Positions 35,292 to 44,367 of a stretch of DNA of 64,000 bases are shown one piece after another. The position numbers and the translations under genes were made by a program. Below the pieces are notes generated by a model, which made no database searches, had not been told where the DNA came from, and worked only from the letters and a program-made list of their open reading frames with translations. Within the stretch, counting starts at the first letter, position 1. Each line of letters starts with the position of its first letter. Origin of the DNA: Bacillus paramycoides (lineage in GTDB: Bacteria; Bacillota; Bacilli; Bacillales; Bacillaceae_G); NCBI RefSeq assembly GCF_001884235.1, contig NZ_MAOI01000058.1, forward strand, positions 1-64,000, read 5' to 3'.

Positions 35292-35395
35292 TTCCTTCAC
35301 CCCATATGCTTTCTTATATTGTTATCTTAAAGCCTAAGCTTTAAAGAAGAAATTCAAAAACATGACATGAACATTACACTTTTGTAAGATAATAA

Positions 35396-35716
35396 TTATT
35401 TCTTCACTCTAGAAACAGTCATCCCGTCACCAATTGGAATCAGTACGGATTCTAAATTTGGATGAGTTGCTACCGTTTCATTAAATTTCTTCATAATTTC
35501 TGTATAACGTTTCCGCTTCGCATCTTCATCTACTACACTACCAGCTAAAACATTATCTGTAACAATTAAAGCACCCGGCTTAGCAAGTTCAATGCAGTAC
35601 GTTAAATAATTTTCATAGTTCTCTTTATCAGCATCGATAAAAAAGAAATCAAATTGTTTATTATCCACGGCTAATTTTTCGAGACTTTGTAAAGCAGCAC
35701 CAATCATATACGACAC
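35396..35716 (-). pseudogene. truncated O-methyltransferase
   Basis: About 106 codons matching the C-terminal half of a family 3 (catechol-type) O-methyltransferase: FDFFFIDADKENYENYL, the KPGALIVTDNVLAGSV strand and the terminal IPIGDGMTVSRVKK. The first half, with the SAM-binding motif I, is absent, and the frame is closed by a stop just upstream of 35716. A full protein of this family has about 210-220 residues. The deletion joins it to unrelated sequence. Confidence 0.75.
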
Positions 35717-35770
35717 TTGTTACGGATTTTATCATGCAATCTCCTTTAACACATGCATTAGTTGAACAAC

Positions 35771-35797
35771 CTAAGGCTGCTTCGGTAGCCATTTTTT
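35771..35797 (+). terminator. terminator-like hairpin in a gene-poor stretch
   Basis: GGCTGC TTCG GTAGCC with a UUCG-type tetraloop, then ATTTTTTT. No plus-strand gene ends here now, so it is probably left over from deleted sequence. Confidence 0.5.
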
Positions 35798-35897
35798 TGT
35801 ACCAACTGGTAGTTTAGTTTTCAATATGTGAAAAGGGATTTCTAAGTGATGAATTGAATATATATTTACCGTTTACTAATTTTTAGGAATTCCCTTT

Positions 35898-36020
35898 ATG
35901 GGAGATAAATTTTACTGTATTGCTGTATATCAAGTGCTTAATGAAGAAAGACTAGGAGCTTCGCACGATTCTATAATAACTTATAGTGATGCTGTAACGG
36001 GATTTCCTATAGTGCGATAA
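35898..36020 (+). CDS. possible small protein or gene fragment
   Basis: A 40-codon frame begins ATGGGAGATAAATTTTAC with AGGAA 8 bases upstream and reads MGDKFYCIAVYQVLNEERLG to TGFPIVR. The codon choice looks like real coding sequence, but it lies in a 435-base stretch between a truncated gene and an acetyltransferase, so it may be the tail of a lost gene. I do not recognise it. Confidence 0.35.
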   Translation: MGDKFYCIAVYQVLNEERLGASHDSIITYSDAVTGFPIVR

Positions 36021-36151
36021 GGTATTTTTTAATTCATTTATTATAGAAATTGCAACACTCTTCCTCAAGAATTATTTCTTTTGGGTGAAAGTTTTTTTAT
36101 TATATAAGTTTCATTCTGTCATCATTTAAAGTTGTCGAGAGGAGAAATAAT

Positions 36152-36715
36152 ATGAATCCTATTTTATTAGATGTTCCGTTACAAATAGAAACAGACAGAC
36201 TTATTCTTCGAGCACCACTTCAAGCTGGTGAAGGGAATGTAGTACACCAAGCTATTAAAGATTCAATTAATGAATTAAAGCAATGGTTGTTTTTATTCCA
36301 GTCAATCCCTACTGTTGAAGAAACGGAAATTCTCCTGAGAAATGCGCATATAGATTTTTTGAAAAGAGAAAGCTTTCGCTATCTTATCTATCATAAGGAG
36401 ACAAATGATTTTGTTGGAACTGCCAGCCTTCACGGAATTAATTGGAGTATTTCTAAATGTGAAATTGGCTACTGGATTAACACGCAATTTAGTGGCAATG
36501 GATATATGACAGAAACAGTAAGTGCGTTAACAAACCTTGGATTTCAATCATTTAAATTTAGAAGGATTGAAATACGATGTGAATGTACTAACACGAAAAG
36601 TCGTACGATTCCTGAAAAACTAGGTTTTGAGCTTGAAGGTATATTACGTAATGAAGATCTTTCAGCTGACGGCAAACAACTAACTGATACATGCATCTAT
36701 GCAAAGGTAAATTAG
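36152..36715 (+). CDS. RimJ/RimL-type GNAT N-acetyltransferase
   Basis: 187 residues, one GNAT domain. ETDRLILRAP near the N-terminus, CEIGYWINTQFSGNGYMTETV with the acetyl-CoA-binding loop, and NTKSRTIPEKLGFELEG are typical of the RimJ/RimL group, which acetylates protein N-termini or small amines. The substrate is unknown. GAGAGGAG precedes the ATG by 7 bases. Confidence 0.88.
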   Translation: MNPILLDVPLQIETDRLILRAPLQAGEGNVVHQAIKDSINELKQWLFLFQSIPTVEETEILLRNAHIDFLKRESFRYLIYHKETNDFVGTASLHGINWSISKCEIGYWINTQFSGNGYMTETVSALTNLGFQSFKFRRIEIRCECTNTKSRTIPEKLGFELEGILRNEDLSADGKQLTDTCIYAKVN

Positions 36716-36734
36716 ATTAAGATTTTAAAATTCC

Positions 36735-36766
36735 TTGTACAACTACAGCATGCGATAGTTGTACAA
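36735..36766. repeat. 11-base inverted repeat
   Basis: TTGTACAACTA (36735-36745) and TAGTTGTACAA (36756-36766) are exact reverse complements around a 10-base loop, with no T-run. It lies just after the acetyltransferase gene and may be an operator or an RNA hairpin. Confidence 0.65.
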
Positions 36767-36860
36767 CGTATCTTAAGGTCGGTTTCCAATTTTGGAAGGC
36801 GGCTTTTTTGATTTTTTATAACGAACGGTGTCATAATAAACTACGCAAAAAGGAGTTAAA

Positions 36861-37022
36861 GTTCACGTATTAAACATAGGACTACTGGAAAATACGATTG
36901 ATGGGGCGCTTCTTTATTCAAACACTGTTGGCAGTTGCGGATATTTGGGGCTAGCATTCGCCACCTTTGTAATACACTCTTTCTTGTTTAACGGCAAAAG
37001 AAAAGACCTCCCTAACGATTAA
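36861..37022 (+). pseudogene. open frame lacking a start codon
   Basis: A frame reading LLENTIDGALLYSNTVGSC, a hydrophobic stretch and NGKRKDLPND runs to a stop at 37020-37022. AAAAAGGAG lies just upstream, but no ATG, GTG or TTG follows at a usable distance, and the end overlaps the sufA terminator. I read it as a decayed small membrane-protein gene. Confidence 0.3.
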
Positions 37023-37042
37023 AATTCATCGCTAAGAAGGTC
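36996..37042 (-). terminator. terminator after sufA
   Basis: GACCTCCCTAACGAT (37005-37019) pairs over 15 positions, some G-U, with ATCGCTAAGAAGGTC (37028-37042); T-rich on the minus strand. Confidence 0.85.
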
Positions 37043-37064
37043 ATTTTCTATTTCGACTAAAAAC

Positions 37065-37418
37065 TTAGCACTCTTCCGGCTTACCAGCATTCGACGCTGT
37101 ACGGAAAGATGATCCACATCCGCATGATGCAATTGCGTTTGGATTGTCGATTGTGAATCCGCCGCCAAGCATAGATTGTTTATAGTCAATTTTTACTCCT
37201 TTAACAATTGGAGCACTTTCTTTATCGATAACAAATTCAACACCGAAAAACTCAAGAACTGTGTCGTCTTCTTTTGGTTCTACTTCAAATCCTAAGCCGT
37301 AAGAAAGACCACTACATCCGCCGCCGTGTACAGCAAGGCGCACGTACTTCTCTCCATCTTCAGCATCTTTTAACATATCTTTAATTTGAAAAGCTGCTTG
37401 TTCTGTTACTTCAATCAT
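37065..37418 (-). CDS. sufA: HesB/IscA-type Fe-S carrier (SufA, YutM)
   Basis: 117 residues, A-type Fe-S carrier. GGGCSGLSYG near residue 37 and SCGCGSSF near 98 supply the three cysteines that hold the cluster. It helps deliver Fe-S clusters to apoproteins in the cytoplasm. The ATG at 37416-37418 is placed after AAAGGATGGTG; a longer frame upstream adds residues not seen in the family. It follows dapF on the same strand with a 41-base gap, as yutL-yutM in B. subtilis. Confidence 0.9.
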   Translation of the reverse strand: MIEVTEQAAFQIKDMLKDAEDGEKYVRLAVHGGGCSGLSYGLGFEVEPKEDDTVLEFFGVEFVIDKESAPIVKGVKIDYKQSMLGGGFTIDNPNAIASCGCGSSFRTASNAGKPEEC

Positions 37419-37459
37419 GAAATACACCATCCTTTCTGTTCTTATTCTATTATACATCT

Positions 37460-38326
37460 TTACGCTTCTATCTTGTACTCATACACTCCGCGGCAAATTA
37501 CTTCCGCAGGTCCCTTCATTAACACATTCCCTTCTTCTGTCCATGCGATCATTAAATCGCCGCCAGCTAAATGAACCGTAATTTCCTTACCACGTTCCAT
37601 TTTCCCATTTAAAATAGCTGCAACGACAGCGGCGCATGCTCCTGTCCCGCAAGCTTGCGTTACACCAGATCCACGTTCCCAAACGCGGAAGTTCATCTCT
37701 TCATCGTTTAAAATCTCGATGAACTCAACATTTACTCGCTCTGGGAACATTTCATGCGTCTCAAGAACTGGACCTAACGTTGTAAGGGGCGCCTTTTCTA
37801 CATCATCAACAAAAATAACCGCATGCGGATTTCCCATTGAAACAGCTGTAAATGCATAACGGTGATTATTGTATAAGAAGTTTTCACGAATAAATGGTGT
37901 TTCTCCTTCACCAAGCATCGGGATCTCTTCACGTGTTAAACGAGGTGCTCCCATGTCAATTTTCGCTAATGTAACTTTTCCATCCTCTACCGTTACTTCT
38001 GCGGTAACAATACCAGCTAACGTTTCAATTGTGAACACTGGTTCCTCTACTAGTTTATGCTCATACGCATATTTCGCTACGCAGCGTAAACCATTACCAC
38101 AGCTCTTTCCTTCTGAACCATCATTATTAAACATGCGCATTTTCACTGGCGCTACATCAGAAGGACAAATTAAAATCATTCCATCTGCGCCAATACCAGT
38201 ATTAATATTTGAAACCTTTTCCGCTACAAGAGCTAAATCTTCTTCGCGAATTTGTTCTTCAAACATATTTACATATATATAACTATTGCCAAGACCATGC
38301 ATTTTTGTAAAAGAAAATTGGCTCAT
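37460..38326 (-). CDS. dapF: diaminopimelate epimerase
   Basis: 288 residues. The two catalytic cysteines lie in [10 protein letters not shown] (near 78) and [10 protein letters not shown] (near 226). The enzyme converts LL- to meso-diaminopimelate for lysine and peptidoglycan synthesis. [16 protein letters not shown] is the expected N-terminus. It is probably co-transcribed with sufA downstream. Confidence 0.96.
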   Translation of the reverse strand: MSQFSFTKMHGLGNSYIYVNMFEEQIREEDLALVAEKVSNINTGIGADGMILICPSDVAPVKMRMFNNDGSEGKSCGNGLRCVAKYAYEHKLVEEPVFTIETLAGIVTAEVTVEDGKVTLAKIDMGAPRLTREEIPMLGEGETPFIRENFLYNNHRYAFTAVSMGNPHAVIFVDDVEKAPLTTLGPVLETHEMFPERVNVEFIEILNDEEMNFRVWERGSGVTQACGTGACAAVVAAILNGKMERGKEITVHLAGGDLMIAWTEEGNVLMKGPAEVICRGVYEYKIEA

Positions 38327-38458
38327 TTTTATTCACTCCAAAAATAATTTATTATTTCAAGTATAAAATGCATGCTTTTAGAACACAATATGAATGTCCC
38401 CCGTTTCTCATATTTGACAACGTTTTGGCGATAAGCCATTCTTACACAAATCGTGTAA

Positions 38459-38490
38459 GAAAAAAGCCCTTCTAAAAAGGGCCTTTTTTT
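38459..38490 (-). terminator. second hairpin terminator between yuzB and dapF
   Basis: AAAAAGCCCTT / AAGGGCCTTTTT with a T-run in both directions. It may back up the terminator that directly follows yuzB. Between the two is the fragment AAATAGCGGAATAAATAGC, which resembles the end of the family A repeat. Confidence 0.7.
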
Positions 38491-38529
38491 GTTTAAACAA
38501 ACATTACCGCAAATAGCGGAATAAATAGC

Positions 38530-38563
38530 AAAAGAAAAAGACGTTGCCTATTTGCAACGTCTT
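38530..38563 (-). terminator. terminator after yuzB
   Basis: AAGACGTTGC / GCAACGTCTT with a 6-base loop and a T-rich tail on the minus strand, overlapping the yuzB stop codon. Confidence 0.85.
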
Positions 38564-38801
38564 AAAACATTGGATTTTCATCCAAATAATCATATACATT
38601 ATTTACAAGTTCTTCTACTGTTGTACCTTGTACAACTTCACCATTTACAAGTGCAAATGGACCTTCAAAACAAATACCACAATATCCTAAACAACCATAT
38701 TCCATTACGTCTAAATTAGGATCCTTTTCTAATTTTTCTAAAGCTGCTTGTGAGCCACTTGCAAGGTTACCTACACAAAATTCGATTAATGGTTTAATCA
38801 A
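38562..38801 (-). CDS. yuzB: DUF1450 protein (YuzB)
   Basis: 79 residues. [13 protein letters not shown] and [21 protein letters not shown] carry the four conserved cysteines of DUF1450, which may bind a metal or an Fe-S cluster in a thioredoxin-like ferredoxin fold. The start is TTG at 38799-38801, a few bases after GGGGGGAGAG; longer frames upstream are spurious. The Fe-S gene sufA lies close by. Confidence 0.85.
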   Translation of the reverse strand: MIKPLIEFCVGNLASGSQAALEKLEKDPNLDVMEYGCLGYCGICFEGPFALVNGEVVQGTTVEELVNNVYDYLDENPMF

Positions 38802-39133
38802 AACTCTCCCCCCTATATCTCTAAACAAATTACCCTTTACTTTCGCGGGCAATAGCATATATGCCTCAAAACGAAGTACATGCCTAATTGGTAAAAATGG
38901 ATAAGTAACCTTATCTACTTAATCCCATTTCATTTTATTTATAAGAAGAAAACTAAGCTGTTTCTTGTTGTGTTCGTTATACATTCTAAACTATTTAGTT
39001 ACTTCACTGTTTCACTTCAAAATAGATGTCTTTTTTTATGTAACATGCTGCTCATAATGAAATAGTAACTAGAAAATGAAAACAGTTTACTTTACTTTTC
39101 TTCTTATTGTACAACAGAGTATTCATTCATGCA

Positions 39134-39162
39134 TTGTTATTTGTTCACAAATTCGATATAAT
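39134..39162 (+). promoter_or_regulatory. yutJ promoter
   Basis: TTGTTA (39134-39139), 17 bases and TATAAT (39157-39162). The spacer contains TTCACAAAT, a good Rex half-site, but the other half is poor. The rest of the 443-base gap 38802-39244 shows no gene. Confidence 0.55.
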
Positions 39163-39244
39163 TTGATTGAGTAAAGTCAAAATATTTTTTCAATATAAAA
39201 TTGTATGATTAGGGGATATTTCAACAGAAAAGGGGTAATCCATC

Positions 39245-40315
39245 ATGAAACACCTCGTACTACTAGGTGGCGGCTACGGTGGAATGAGAATTCTTCAGCG
39301 GCTACTTCCAAGCAATCAACTTCCAGATGATGTACAAGTGACATTAATCGACAAAGTACCATATCATTGCTTCAAGACTGAATATTATGCATTAGTTGCG
39401 GGTACAATTTCAGAAACGCATATTCGCATACCGTTTCCTGAACATCCACGTCTCAATATTCAATATGGTACAGTAACAAATATTGATCTTGAAACAAAAG
39501 CTGTTCATCTCGATGGCGGCGAAACAATCCAATATGATGATTTAATTATCGGGCTTGGCTGTGAAGATAAATATCATAACGTTCCTGGGGCGAAGGAATA
39601 TACACATAGCCTACAATCGATTGAACAAACACGCAAAACATATGAACGATTAAATAGCTTAGAACCAAATGCAACAGTAGCTGTCGTTGGGGCTGGTTTA
39701 AGCGGCGTTGAAGTAGCAAGTGAACTTCGCGAGAGCCGTTCTGATTTAAAAATCTATTTATTTGACCGAAAAGATAGGATTTTATTCCCATACCCAGAGA
39801 AGTTAAGTAGATACGTAGAAGAATGGTTTGTAAAACATAACGTTACCATTATACGAAACTCTAACATTACAAAAGTGGAACCAAACATTGTATACAACCA
39901 CGATGAACCACTTGAATGTGATGCAATCGTATGGACGGCTGGTATTCAAGCAAATGCAGTTGTTCGAAATCTTCCAGTTGAACAAGATGGTAGCGGACGG
40001 GTTGTTTTAACAAAATATCACAATATTCCAAACAACGAGCACGTTTATGTTGTAGGGGATTGTGCAGCACTTCCACACGCACCATCTGCTCAACTTGCTG
40101 AGGGTCAAGGAGAACAAATTGTCCAAATATTATTAAAACGTTGGAATAACGAACCACTTCCTGATGAACTGCCTGTTATTAAATTAAAAGGAGTTCTCGG
40201 CTCTCTCGGTAAAAAGCACGGATTTGGTTTACTAGCAAACCAACCATTAATGGGACGTGTTCCTAGATTATTGAAGTCCGGTATTCTTTGGATGTACAAA
40301 CATCATAACGGTTAA
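39245..40315 (+). CDS. yutJ: NADH dehydrogenase-like flavoprotein (YutJ)
   Basis: 356 residues, type II NADH dehydrogenase-like fold. LVLLGGGYGGMRIL binds FAD, VAVVGAGLSGVEVASEL near 150 binds the pyridine nucleotide, and YVVGDCAALP near 275 is the second FAD contact. It is shorter than YumB and may use another acceptor. AAAGGGG precedes the ATG by 8 bases. Its pairing with yuzB across a divergent promoter region is conserved in Bacillus. Confidence 0.9.
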   Translation: MKHLVLLGGGYGGMRILQRLLPSNQLPDDVQVTLIDKVPYHCFKTEYYALVAGTISETHIRIPFPEHPRLNIQYGTVTNIDLETKAVHLDGGETIQYDDLIIGLGCEDKYHNVPGAKEYTHSLQSIEQTRKTYERLNSLEPNATVAVVGAGLSGVEVASELRESRSDLKIYLFDRKDRILFPYPEKLSRYVEEWFVKHNVTIIRNSNITKVEPNIVYNHDEPLECDAIVWTAGIQANAVVRNLPVEQDGSGRVVLTKYHNIPNNEHVYVVGDCAALPHAPSAQLAEGQGEQIVQILLKRWNNEPLPDELPVIKLKGVLGSLGKKHGFGLLANQPLMGRVPRLLKSGILWMYKHHNG

Positions 40316-40318
40316 TAC

Positions 40319-40353
40319 TTTAAAGGCTGCCTACATAGTAGACAGTCTTTTTA
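40319..40353 (+). terminator. terminator after yutJ
   Basis: AAAGGCTGCCTAC pairs with GTAGACAGTCTTT with one mismatch and one G-U pair, then Ts. Confidence 0.75.
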
Positions 40354-40510
40354 TATTCATCTAAAAAGAAAATTTTTGTACAAAATAATAATTTTCAGAA
40401 ATAATTTTCTCAATATAGATTCATAAGATTTTCCATTTTTATATTAAAAACTGTCGATGACAAAGTGTATGCTATATGTAAGAGTTATTTCAATTTATTA
40501 TTTTCTTTAG

Positions 40511-40537
40511 GACCGAATGCGTTCGGTCTTATTTTTT
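40511..40537 (+). terminator. orphan terminator upstream of the Spo0E-like gene
   Basis: GACCGAA TGCG TTCGGTC followed by a T-rich run. It lies 155 bases beyond the yutJ terminator and 44 bases before the next start codon, with no gene in between. Confidence 0.75.
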
Positions 40538-40580
40538 ATGCTATAAATACTATACATATAGGGGGCATTCCGTTTCACTT

Positions 40581-40784
40581 ATGAACTTAACAAAACTAAA
40601 TAATCGAATAGAAGTGAAAAAGAAAGAATTAATCCACCTCGTTGAAAAATATGGATTTACTCACGATAAAGTCATTTCTCTCAGTCAAGACTTAGATCGT
40701 TTGCTAAACTTATTAACGAAGCTAAATACTTCCGTCTCAAGACTCCCTAGCACCACAAGCAAAGAAAAAAGATGTTCCTTCTAA
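40581..40784 (+). CDS. Spo0E-like aspartyl-phosphate phosphatase
   Basis: 67 residues, two helices. The SQDLDRLLNLL motif (residues about 33-43) is the signature of Spo0E-type phosphatases that remove phosphate from Spo0A and delay sporulation. The nearest ribosome-binding sequence, AGGGGGC, is about 16 bases from the ATG, farther than usual, so translation may be weak or the start misread. A terminator sits just upstream. Confidence 0.8.
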   Translation: MNLTKLNNRIEVKKKELIHLVEKYGFTHDKVISLSQDLDRLLNLLTKLNTSVSRLPSTTSKEKRCSF

Positions 40785-40852
40785 ATACACTTTATTTTTC
40801 TATTTTTCTCTCTTTTTGATACGATATAACTAGAATCAGAAAGGAGTAAATT

Positions 40853-41512
40853 ATGTTTATATTAAAAGACATCAAATATAAAGATATTCTAAACATTCCT
40901 TATTTACAAATTCATAAAGAAAATATCACTTGTATTATCGGAGAGAGCGGTAGCGGAAAAAGCACGTTACTTCGCATGCTAAATGATTTACAATCCCCAA
41001 CATCCGGCACAATTGAATATAACGGAAAATCTATTTTAAATTATCCTCCCATTCAATTACGCCGTGAAGTTGTCATGCTCGGACAAACTCCGCCTATTTT
41101 TGATGGGACGATTAAAGATAATTTATTAATGGGACTTCGCCTTTCTGAAAAACCATTTCCAAATGACGATTCTTTACAGGGCGCATTAACGACTGTAAGC
41201 CTAGATAAACAATTAGAAGATAGCGCCTCCTCTTTATCAGGCGGTGAAAAGCAAAGACTTGCTTTCGCTCGCATTATACTAATGGATCCACCCGTCTATT
41301 TATTAGATGAACCAACTTCGGCATTAGATAGTGACACTGAACGCCGCGTAATGAAACGATTTACTGAACTAGCAAGAGAAAAGAAAAAAACAGTTATCTT
41401 CATCACGCATTCGCAACAACTTCCAGAAGAAATTGCAGACGATATTATTGAAATTAGTAAAACAAATGGTGCTACTCGAAAGGAAGTGCTCTCAGTTGAA
41501 GGGCGTTATTGA
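40853..41512 (+). CDS. fetA: ABC transporter ATPase, FetA-like
   Basis: 219 residues. Walker A GESGSGKST (near 31), the LSGGEKQRLAFARI signature (near 130), Walker B VYLLDEPTSALD and the H-loop FITHS are complete. The group pairs with UPF0014 permeases (E. coli FetAB, YbbL-YbbM), implicated in iron export and oxidative stress. AAAGGAG precedes the ATG by 6 bases. The last 17 bases overlap the permease gene. Confidence 0.87.
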   Translation: MFILKDIKYKDILNIPYLQIHKENITCIIGESGSGKSTLLRMLNDLQSPTSGTIEYNGKSILNYPPIQLRREVVMLGQTPPIFDGTIKDNLLMGLRLSEKPFPNDDSLQGALTTVSLDKQLEDSASSLSGGEKQRLAFARIILMDPPVYLLDEPTSALDSDTERRVMKRFTELAREKKKTVIFITHSQQLPEEIADDIIEISKTNGATRKEVLSVEGRY

Positions 41513-42290
41513 ACTCCAAATTTGGCAACTTGCCGCTGCATATATTTTCATTCTTATTTTAATCGGACTTGTGAAATTAAAAGGAATACCGCGTGAGAAA
41601 CAAATTACAATTGCAACATTCCGTATGACCATTCAGCTCGTACTTGTTGCATATATTCTTACATACGTATTTGAAAACAGTAATCCATTTTATACAATTG
41701 CTCTCATTACTTCTATTACTACATTTGCAATTTTTAACATTTATAAACGAGTTAATATTCCGATGTCAAAAGAATTAAAACGAGTAGCCGCTATTTCCAT
41801 GATTGCTGGATCAATCGGGCCGCTTCTACTATTTATCTTTGTTATTATCGGACACGATCCTTGGTATGCTCCGCAATATATCGTTCCAATTACCGGAATG
41901 TTAGTCGGGAATGCAATGACGGGAGTTTCTCTCGGAGCAAATACGTTCTTAAACAATATGAAATCGCAAAGAAATCATATTGAAGGTGCACTTATGCTCG
42001 GGGCAACTCCAAAACAAGCAGTTGCTCCGCTCATAAGAGACGCTTTTGATTCTGCTATTTTACCGACAATTAATTCCATGGTCGGAATGGGAATTATAAG
42101 CCTTCCAGGTATGATGACAGGACAAATTTTATCCGGTGTATCACCATTTACAGCTATTCAATATCAAATCGCAATTATACTTGGCATTTCTGGAAGTACA
42201 GCTTTCTCTGTCATTATCTTCTTACAACTTGGATATAAAACGTTCTTTAATAAGCGGTGTCAGTTGAATGAAGTTGAAAGGCACTCATAA
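41496..42290 (+). CDS. fetB: UPF0014 ABC permease, FetB-like
   Basis: 264 residues with about seven transmembrane helices. PREKQITIATFRMTIQLVLVAYIL, PITGMLVGNAMTGVSLG and ISLPGMMTGQILSGVSP are UPF0014 (FetB/YbbM) signatures. The start is TTG at 41496, 9 bases after AAGGAAG, inside the end of fetA; a longer frame starting at 41433 is unlikely. It forms the membrane partner of the preceding ATPase. Confidence 0.88.
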   Translation: MKGVIELQIWQLAAAYIFILILIGLVKLKGIPREKQITIATFRMTIQLVLVAYILTYVFENSNPFYTIALITSITTFAIFNIYKRVNIPMSKELKRVAAISMIAGSIGPLLLFIFVIIGHDPWYAPQYIVPITGMLVGNAMTGVSLGANTFLNNMKSQRNHIEGALMLGATPKQAVAPLIRDAFDSAILPTINSMVGMGIISLPGMMTGQILSGVSPFTAIQYQIAIILGISGSTAFSVIIFLQLGYKTFFNKRCQLNEVERHS

Positions 42291-42334
42291 AAAAACTAGT
42301 ATTAAATAAGATGGCTGTAAGTAGGAGGAGCACA

Positions 42335-42529
42335 ATGAAAAGTAGCGAAAATTTATACCATGAAGGGAACTATCGCTTTTGGCTTAACACAAAAACAGGT
42401 AGTTTACGAATGAAATTAAACGGTGATAAAGAATTATATACTATACCAAAAAACTCAAAATTGTACGATCGACTTATGAATGACTTTTTTAGCAATTCCG
42501 TAAAAATAGAAGAAAGTAAAGCTGACTAA
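42335..42529 (+). CDS. small protein of unknown function
   Basis: 64 residues, basic, with YHEGNYRFWLNTKTGSLRMK and LYDRLMNDFF. The ATG is 6 bases after GGAGGAG. It has no membrane segment and I do not recognise a family. Its last codons form the left arm of a terminator hairpin. It follows fetB by 45 bases and could be co-transcribed with it. Confidence 0.65.
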   Translation: MKSSENLYHEGNYRFWLNTKTGSLRMKLNGDKELYTIPKNSKLYDRLMNDFFSNSVKIEESKAD

Positions 42530-42557
42530 TCATAGCTAGCTTTGCTTTCTTCTATTT
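42509..42557 (+). terminator. terminator after the 64-residue protein gene
   Basis: GAAGAAAGTAAAGCT (42509-42523) pairs with AGCTTTGCTTTCTTC (42538-42552); the T-run is weak. Confidence 0.65.
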
Positions 42558-42650
42558 CCCCATGTCTCCATCCATTCTCCCAAAGACCAATCACACAGTT
42601 TATTATCATCCGTAAATTGCTTCAAGTTAACCTTTACCTAAATTAAAAAT

Positions 42651-42692
42651 AAAAAAACATTCCATAAGTAACAGATGTACTTAAAGGAATGT
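42651..42692 (-). terminator. terminator after the PhnA-type gene
   Basis: ACATTCCATAAGTA pairs with TACTTAAAGGAATGT; seven Ts on the minus strand. Confidence 0.75.
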
Positions 42693-42718
42693 CTTTTCTT
42701 TTCTTTTCTTTACTAACC

Positions 42719-43060
42719 TTACGCCTTCTTAACGAACTGTGATTTTAACTTCATAGCTCCGAAACCGTCGATTTTGCAATCAATATCGTGATCTCCCTCA
42801 ACTAGACGAATACTCTTTACTTTCGTACCAATCTTTACAACTGAAGAAGTTCCTTTTACTTTTAAATCTTTAATTACAGTAACAGCATCGCCATCTTGAA
42901 GAACGTTTCCATTCGCATCTTTTACAACTTTTGCACCATCATTATTTTCAGCCTCTGCTTCTTGGCCCCACTCATGAGCACATTCTGGACATACGAAAAG
43001 AACGCCATCCTCATACGTATATTCTGAATTACATTTTGGACAATTTGGTAAAGTAGCCAT
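42719..43060 (-). CDS. PhnA/YjdM-type zinc-ribbon protein
   Basis: 113 residues. An N-terminal zinc ribbon ([11 protein letters not shown]...[10 protein letters not shown], about 6-33) is followed by an SH3-like PhnA domain ([25 protein letters not shown]). Despite the old name, a role in alkylphosphonate use is unproven. GGAGG lies 9 bases before the ATG at 43058-43060. Confidence 0.88.
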   Translation of the reverse strand: MATLPNCPKCNSEYTYEDGVLFVCPECAHEWGQEAEAENNDGAKVVKDANGNVLQDGDAVTVIKDLKVKGTSSVVKIGTKVKSIRLVEGDHDIDCKIDGFGAMKLKSQFVKKA

Positions 43061-43247
43061 AAATTCATTTCCTCCGTTCATTATTTATACGTAAAAATCA
43101 AATCTGATTTTTACATCTCGATAAATAAAATTTGTATAGCATTTCTTTATACTGCCATAGTCTCACGTTATTGACAAGCCTACCTCAAATTCTCATTTTT
43201 TATTGTATTTTACAAAATTTTAATTAGTATTCCGGTTTTCTACAAAT

Positions 43248-43283
43248 AAAAAGAAGAACCTTCACAAGATTCTTCTTTTCTAT
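43248..43283 (-). terminator. terminator after the DUF2628-type gene
   Basis: AAAAGAAGAACC pairs imperfectly with GATTCTTCTTTT; T-rich on the minus strand. Confidence 0.75.
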
Positions 43284-43304
43284 TCTAAATAAACGAGTTT
43301 TTCT

Positions 43305-44081
43305 CTAGAAAAACCACATATTTTCTTCAACGTAAATTTGATACTCTTCTTGTTCTTCTTCACTTAATTTCTTATTATTTAAATACACCTCTTGCCATTC
43401 GAAGTAATCATCATTTAAATATACAGCGAATTTAATTTTCACATTCTTTTTTTCTTCAAAATCATAGCCAGTAAATTCTACTACATCATAATCTTTTTCT
43501 TTCTTAACATACTTCCAATTTGGATTATCCGTTATAGTTTCTAAAGCATCTCCTTCAAGACTTAAACGAACAACGTTTTTAATATTCGGTTCAGTTGGTA
43601 AATAAGATAAGCCAAAACTAATTGCACCAAATACCGCAATTACTATCGCTTGTAAACCAAGCATAACTCCGATATGAGCGCCGCCCTTTGATTGTAAATA
43701 ATACTCTTTCTTATAATCAGGCACATCTTCTGCCTTATGTAAAATACGAACAATATGCTTATAATATAAACGATTTCCTTGCCATCCAGTAAATAGCATG
43801 GTTCCAACATATATTATAAAATCTATCCACATTGGCATATCAATAAAAACAGGTGTAATTAAAGTAGGTACTCCTATTAATGTAAGTATAATAAATAACT
43901 TATACATTTTACGATAAGCTAACCAAAAATGCGGAAAGATAAATGCTACCCAATTCCACGTATTTTCTTTCTCAGGATTCTTCACTTGTCCCCATTTAAA
44001 GTCGTAATACGCCGTATTCTTGCGCACAACTTTATGTAATTCTGGCGAAGAAATTTTTCCCTCTACAGCAGTTTCCTTCAC
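43305..44081 (-). CDS. DUF2628-like membrane protein
   Basis: 258 residues. A soluble N-terminus with NTWNWVAFIFPHFWLAYRKMYK precedes two to three transmembrane helices, a cytosolic loop, one more helix (about 140-165) and an acidic C-terminal domain. The WNW...FWLAYRKMY element recalls DUF2628 proteins, function unknown. Start: GTG at 44079-44081 has AAGG 9 bases upstream; the ATG codons at 44087 and 44090 lie too close to it but cannot be excluded. Confidence 0.65.
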   Translation of the reverse strand: MKETAVEGKISSPELHKVVRKNTAYYDFKWGQVKNPEKENTWNWVAFIFPHFWLAYRKMYKLFIILTLIGVPTLITPVFIDMPMWIDFIIYVGTMLFTGWQGNRLYYKHIVRILHKAEDVPDYKKEYYLQSKGGAHIGVMLGLQAIVIAVFGAISFGLSYLPTEPNIKNVVRLSLEGDALETITDNPNWKYVKKEKDYDVVEFTGYDFEEKKNVKIKFAVYLNDDYFEWQEVYLNNKKLSEEEQEEYQIYVEENMWFF

Positions 44082-44367
44082 ATACATCATCCTTCTCTTA
44101 TTTCTATATAATTTTATTGTAAAGAAATAAAAAGAAGGAATCTAACAAAAAGTAGCCATATTTCATGAAAATGAACAGAAATTGAATATATTCCGACAAT
44201 TCCTCATTTTATATTCCATTTTATCATTAAATATATTAGAATACTTATATATAAAACATTTAATACACCATGTTAAACATTTTATATGTTTAACAAAAAA
44301 GAACCCCTTTTAGAGTTCTTTTCCCTATTTTAATTACAGATACTTATGTCAAATTACTATTCCACTA

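Noticed and set aside
39140-39160. Full Rex operator in the yutJ promoter
   Set aside because: Only one half-site, TTCACAA, is good; the other half does not match, so I kept it as a note rather than a feature.
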